The position numbers and the translations under genes were made by a program. The notes beneath the pieces are model-generated. The model ran no database searches. It was given only the letters and a program-made list of their open reading frames with translations, and was not told the DNA's origin. Below, in pieces: positions 60,501 through 64,000 of a DNA stretch of 64,000 bases. Origin of the DNA: Ectocarpus siliculosus (lineage: Eukaryota > Sar > Phaeophyceae > Ectocarpales > Ectocarpaceae); assembly GCA_000310025.1 (NCBI GenBank), contig FN649734.1, positions 3,644,414 through 3,708,413 on the forward strand. Direction: 5' to 3'. Position 1 is the first letter of the stretch. Every line of letters begins with the position of its first letter.

Positions 60501-62556
60501 TAAGGCGTTTGCCCGATATTTGCCGGCTGAAACCTCTTGGCACAGACAGAACACCCGAGGTCGCTCTCTTCCTCAAATATGGGCGATGCCCGCTATTGAG
60601 TGGTCATTTTTTTTCCTGCCCCTCCACCGCCTTGCTTCCCGCCCCGACTACATGGTTGTATCCGGTTTGTGAGGATTGTGCAGCAGTCTGGCGGACCGAA
60701 AATATACATGTTTCTGGGATTCAATGTACAACGTCTTGTATGCACTCGCCTTTCACAGCAGCCATCATGAACATACGCAAGTCGGAAATCAGCATGAAAC
60801 AGACACACATCTAGAGGGGAAAAGTGTGCGGCGGCGCCAGCGCCGGTTCTTATTCTCTCGCCTCATACGAACTACTCCCTCCCGCAGGCCGCCGGGTGCG
60901 AGGTCGGCGAACCCGAGGACGTAGAGTTCGCGGGAGTGCCGCTCTCCATGGGGCCGCGGGTGGTGCTCGAGCCGTCCTTCGCGACAAGCACGGCGGACCT
61001 CCGCGCGAAGGCTGGCCGGGGGGTGAAGATCTCCTCGAGGAGGTATGTTGTTACGTACAGCTGCGGCGGCAGTTGTGGGGTGGTCTTGTTTTTTTTGGTG
61101 GCTGATGGGGGCGGTTTCTCGTCGATGTTTTTGTTAGTGGTAACATCGAGTCGACCCGGCGTCGGAAAAACACGCACACACACTTCAGGTTTGCTTCGTT
61201 TACGTACAAGTAGTGCATTTGACTTTTGATAAACAGTACTATTGTCCCTCTCGGCCGCGACCAACGCTTCTGTGCCTCGGACGTTTATCCTCCGTAAGAT
61301 AATTGGAAGAAACTCGGAAGGATGACGGCGGGTTTGTCGCCTTATGCCCCCCTCCCCCCTCCGGTTCTCCCACCCGCGGTGGTTTCGACACTGGTGTGCT
61401 CGTGCCACATGGGATATGCGTTGAGCACGTCGAGAGGCATTCGTCGCACCACTCAACCGATGACAACAAATCGCGTGACCCGGTCTTACATCCCGCCACT
61501 GCTGTTGCTGGTATCCGACCGGCTTGCACGAGATGGAGGAGCTAAACGGTGTTGGTGGTACGCTGACCCCACCCCCACCCTTTCCGCAAAACCCCCCGCC
61601 CCCACACATCACCCTCTTAAAGCGCCCTCCGTGCAAATCGTCCAACTTTGCTGTTTGTTTTGTGTCCGCCAGCACCATCGTTCTAGAAGGAGAGGACCTT
61701 CACCTCGAGGGGCTCGAGCTGGACGGGGCTCTGGTGATCAAGGCGGCCCCCGGCGCGAGGGTGTCCGTGCGGGGGCTGAAGGTCTCGAACGAGGGTTGGG
61801 TGATGGTCCCCCTCCCGGAAGACTTGTCGCAGGTTTCGGAGGAGGACAGGTGAGACGGAGGGCGGGGTGATTCGGAGGGAACGACACGTTACCGTCCGTG
61901 TGCAAGGCGACGAGTTAATTTTGGAGATAGGGGGGGGTTGATGAACTGGCGATGTGTGGGTTGGTCTGCGAGCGGTAGTGAAGCGTGCGTGTTGATTGAC
62001 CCGGGTGAGTGCGCCAGGGGCGTAATCTGTCCCCCGTGTTGTGTTACGGCTTTTCAAGACCGAAGAGAAGAGGCTTGGGATTTCGTGGAGAGGCTTCCGT
62101 CGTTTTTGCTCCTGGGATAGGGGATGGGTGATCCCCCTCGATGGGGTGACAGCCGGGGAAGGGGGTTATTGTCACCACCGCTGTGCTGGTGTAGCAGCCC
62201 TTCTTCAACCCAACTGATGACCTTGGTGTGATCCCCGGATCCCGATGCTAGTCGTTCCCCCTGTACTGAAGACCATCCGCCTCGTGTGTGCCGCGTATGC
62301 TCCTAGCTAACGCACGATGAACTGGACCCCCTTCCGACCGCGGTGTTTTCTTGTTTGTCCCGTGTGCTACTGGCGTTTGGTGTGGGACTGTCACGTGGCT
62401 GGCAGGGTACGAGGGTACCTGATAGAAAAGAAGGCCACGAAGCTGATCGAGGTCACCGAGCCGGGGGATTGGCTCGTCGGCGTCGAAGGCGACGTTTCAC
62501 AGGTGCGAGAGACTTCCACCGTGCTACCCAGATTCGCTGCAGCTTGTACACCATGA
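51537..62556 (+). CDS. USP: UDP-sugar pyrophosphorylase, possibly plastid-targeted
   Basis: Makes UDP-sugars from sugar-1-phosphates and UTP, supplying wall and storage polysaccharide synthesis. Fourteen exons with matching phases: 51537-51947, 52831-52953, 53458-53616, 54375-54437, 55216-55272, 56044-56202, 56952-57128, 58204-58331, 58600-58756, 59261-59416, 59986-60141, 60888-61042, 61673-61849, 62406-62556; about 742 residues. Family marks are [10 protein letters not shown] and [31 protein letters not shown] (uridine-binding loop, near residue 232), [48 protein letters not shown], and [16 protein letters not shown]; the C-terminal beta-helix part ends in [16 protein letters not shown]. The protein is over 100 residues longer than plant USP (about 610), mostly N-terminal: a signal-peptide-like core ([17 protein letters not shown]) followed by FVVQTR and an Arg/Ser/Ala-rich stretch. 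The 51537 ATG has A at -3. An in-frame ATG at 51582 (GCCATGG) would also keep the signal, and an earlier one at 51483 has poor context. Confidence 0.93.
55894..55914. repeat. (AC)n microsatellite in USP intron 5
   Basis: About ten AC units shortly before the exon at 56044. Confidence 0.85.
56817..56840. repeat. (GCAC)n repeat in USP intron 6
   Basis: About five to six tetranucleotide GCAC units, about 110 bp before the exon at 56952. Confidence 0.85.
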
Positions 62557-64000
62557 CCTCCCAGGCCTTCTGCGCCGATCGTGCTGCACGTCCCTGCCGA
62601 ATCTCGACATCTAAAAAATCGCAATGAGCGTGCCGAGGCGTCTCCATGTGAGGTGGCAGATCGAGCGCGGCGGTATGATCTCCTCAGTACCCGCCGGGAA
62701 AGAGAAGAGTGATTGACGGATCGCTTCGGAGAGAACATGTTTCCGCGCGTTCGATGGGTGCTTCCGCCCTCCTTTCAGGAGCAACACTCGAGAACGCATA
62801 CAACTCAATCAACTCTCGGCTTAATCGGGGGGGATTGTGGGCCTGAGCATTTTTCAAGCGTAGACAATCGGCCGCATCTTGGAATCCGCGCGCGAGATCG
62901 AAGCAGGTGTCAGTTTCGTGCATGATGGCACTCTTGCATCGCACCTAACGCCGCGTGCTGTAAAACGGCGCGCAATCGCAACCCTCCTAGACTGGCTTTC
63001 ATGGCTCGATTGCCCCTGAACCGAGAGGGTGCGAAAGCCGGCCGGCGTACGCAAGGAACACTCTCGACGAGATCACGTCCAAGTCCGCCCTCTTCGGAAG
63101 GGGCACCGTCTTGGTTGTGGGACAATCGGGCTATGAAACCGGTCCACGGGGAGTGGTTCTACTCGCCGGTTTACTGTAGTTCTCCGTGCGGGTATTGCGC
63201 GAGCCTGGGGATTGGTGTTTCGGCACCCCTGCCGAGCTTTGCCGTAAACCTCCCTCGACTTGCGCGCCAACCGGGTGTCACGGTTTTTGGTGTTCTGCTT
63301 CCCATCCCATGAATTGTTTGAAGAGTGTAGCGAAGTCTGCCCAGCGACAACCAGAGGACGTCCGATTGGATTTTTTCAATCAAGGACCTCCGCACGAACT
63401 CCGTGTGGACGGGAGGAATCGAGATCTCTGGTGCCAAAGCCGAATCTGTGAAACCAACAATTTGTTACAAAACACTCAGCCCAAAGTTTCCTCGAAAATA
63501 CGGTATGTATTGTAATAGGCCAAACCAACCCAAGGTTCCCCGGAAGTCATGATCTGCTCGCTTGAGGGGAATAAGAAATATGATATTATATCAGTGCTTC
63601 TTTTATCCAGTCAGCGCCCCCCCCCCCCCCTGGGGGGGGTACCGTGATTCGTATTGGTGGATGCGCGTTCATACCAAAAGCATTGAGGCGCGACTTTTGG
63701 GCTCAAAAACGTGTTTCCGCGAGCATCAGTGCTTTCCGACGACGAATTGCGTACCGCCCAGGTAACATATGTCAAGTCACTCGGAACCAGTTGTTGAGCG
63801 ATCCTGAAAATGTCGGGAGAAACTCAACCGGATGAACTAGTACGTGAGGGCGTAGCATGGGTTCCCATTCCTATCCAGGTTTTGTCGGCGCCTCGCTCTT
63901 GTCGGGAACGAGGTCTACTGCCAACTTGTTCGGCGAGTTGCCAACACCCATCAGTTCAATCACTCGTCACCAATCGCGCCTGCCCCTGAACGCTCTTGAT
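62557..64000. other. USP 3' region and intergenic, nothing recognised
   Basis: Short frames on both strands without protein character. A C-run/G-run hairpin lies at about 63608-63640. The end of the USP transcript is not marked by any signal I could identify. Confidence 0.4.

Noticed and set aside
1-64000. CRISPR arrays, rRNA and tRNA genes, bacterial operons
   Set aside because: No regularly spaced short repeats, no rRNA-like blocks and no convincing tRNA cloverleaf were found; the gene structure is eukaryotic.

Overview
The window looks like nuclear DNA of a photosynthetic stramenopile, most likely a brown alga. The reasons are genes with many short exons (often about 155-160 nt) separated by GT-rich introns of several hundred bases, a presequence on one gene of the secretory-plus-plastid kind, and Gypsy and Copia elements. 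The organism is an inference. No rRNA, tRNA, CRISPR array or bacterial-style operon was seen. Two 100-N scaffold gaps (38965-39064 and 50228-50327) are flanked by poor sequence.

Layout. 1-4500 is gene-poor and holds a GA microsatellite, a telomere-like patch and a 516-bp tandem duplication. 4505-5985 is a broken copy of the 3' end of the large gene further right. 6292-7559 is the 3' remnant of an unrecognised minus-strand gene. 7590-15500 is a plus-strand Gypsy element. A minus-strand Copia element (9856-13917) sits inside its integrase region, with 241-bp LTRs and a 5-bp target duplication. 17564-27972 (minus) is a giant gene of the DUF3638/DUF3645 family, in five phase-compatible exons coding about 2,709 residues, with SF2/SecA-like ATPase motifs. 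28-45 kb is mostly intergenic, with short candidate exons, tandem repeats, small inverted-repeat elements and the first gap.

The right third holds two plus-strand genes whose exon phases all agree. 45146-49360 encodes a probable mitochondrial, single-span membrane protein of unknown function. 51537-62556 encodes a UDP-sugar pyrophosphorylase in 14 exons, with a possible bipartite plastid-targeting N-terminus. The last 1.4 kb shows nothing recognisable.

The genes are unrelated in function. The points of most interest are the giant ATPase and its duplicated last exon, the targeting of the pyrophosphorylase, the nested elements, and an assembly artefact at the first gap that makes one exon appear twice. 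All splice sites were read by eye from GT/AG consensus and frame compatibility, without transcript support.
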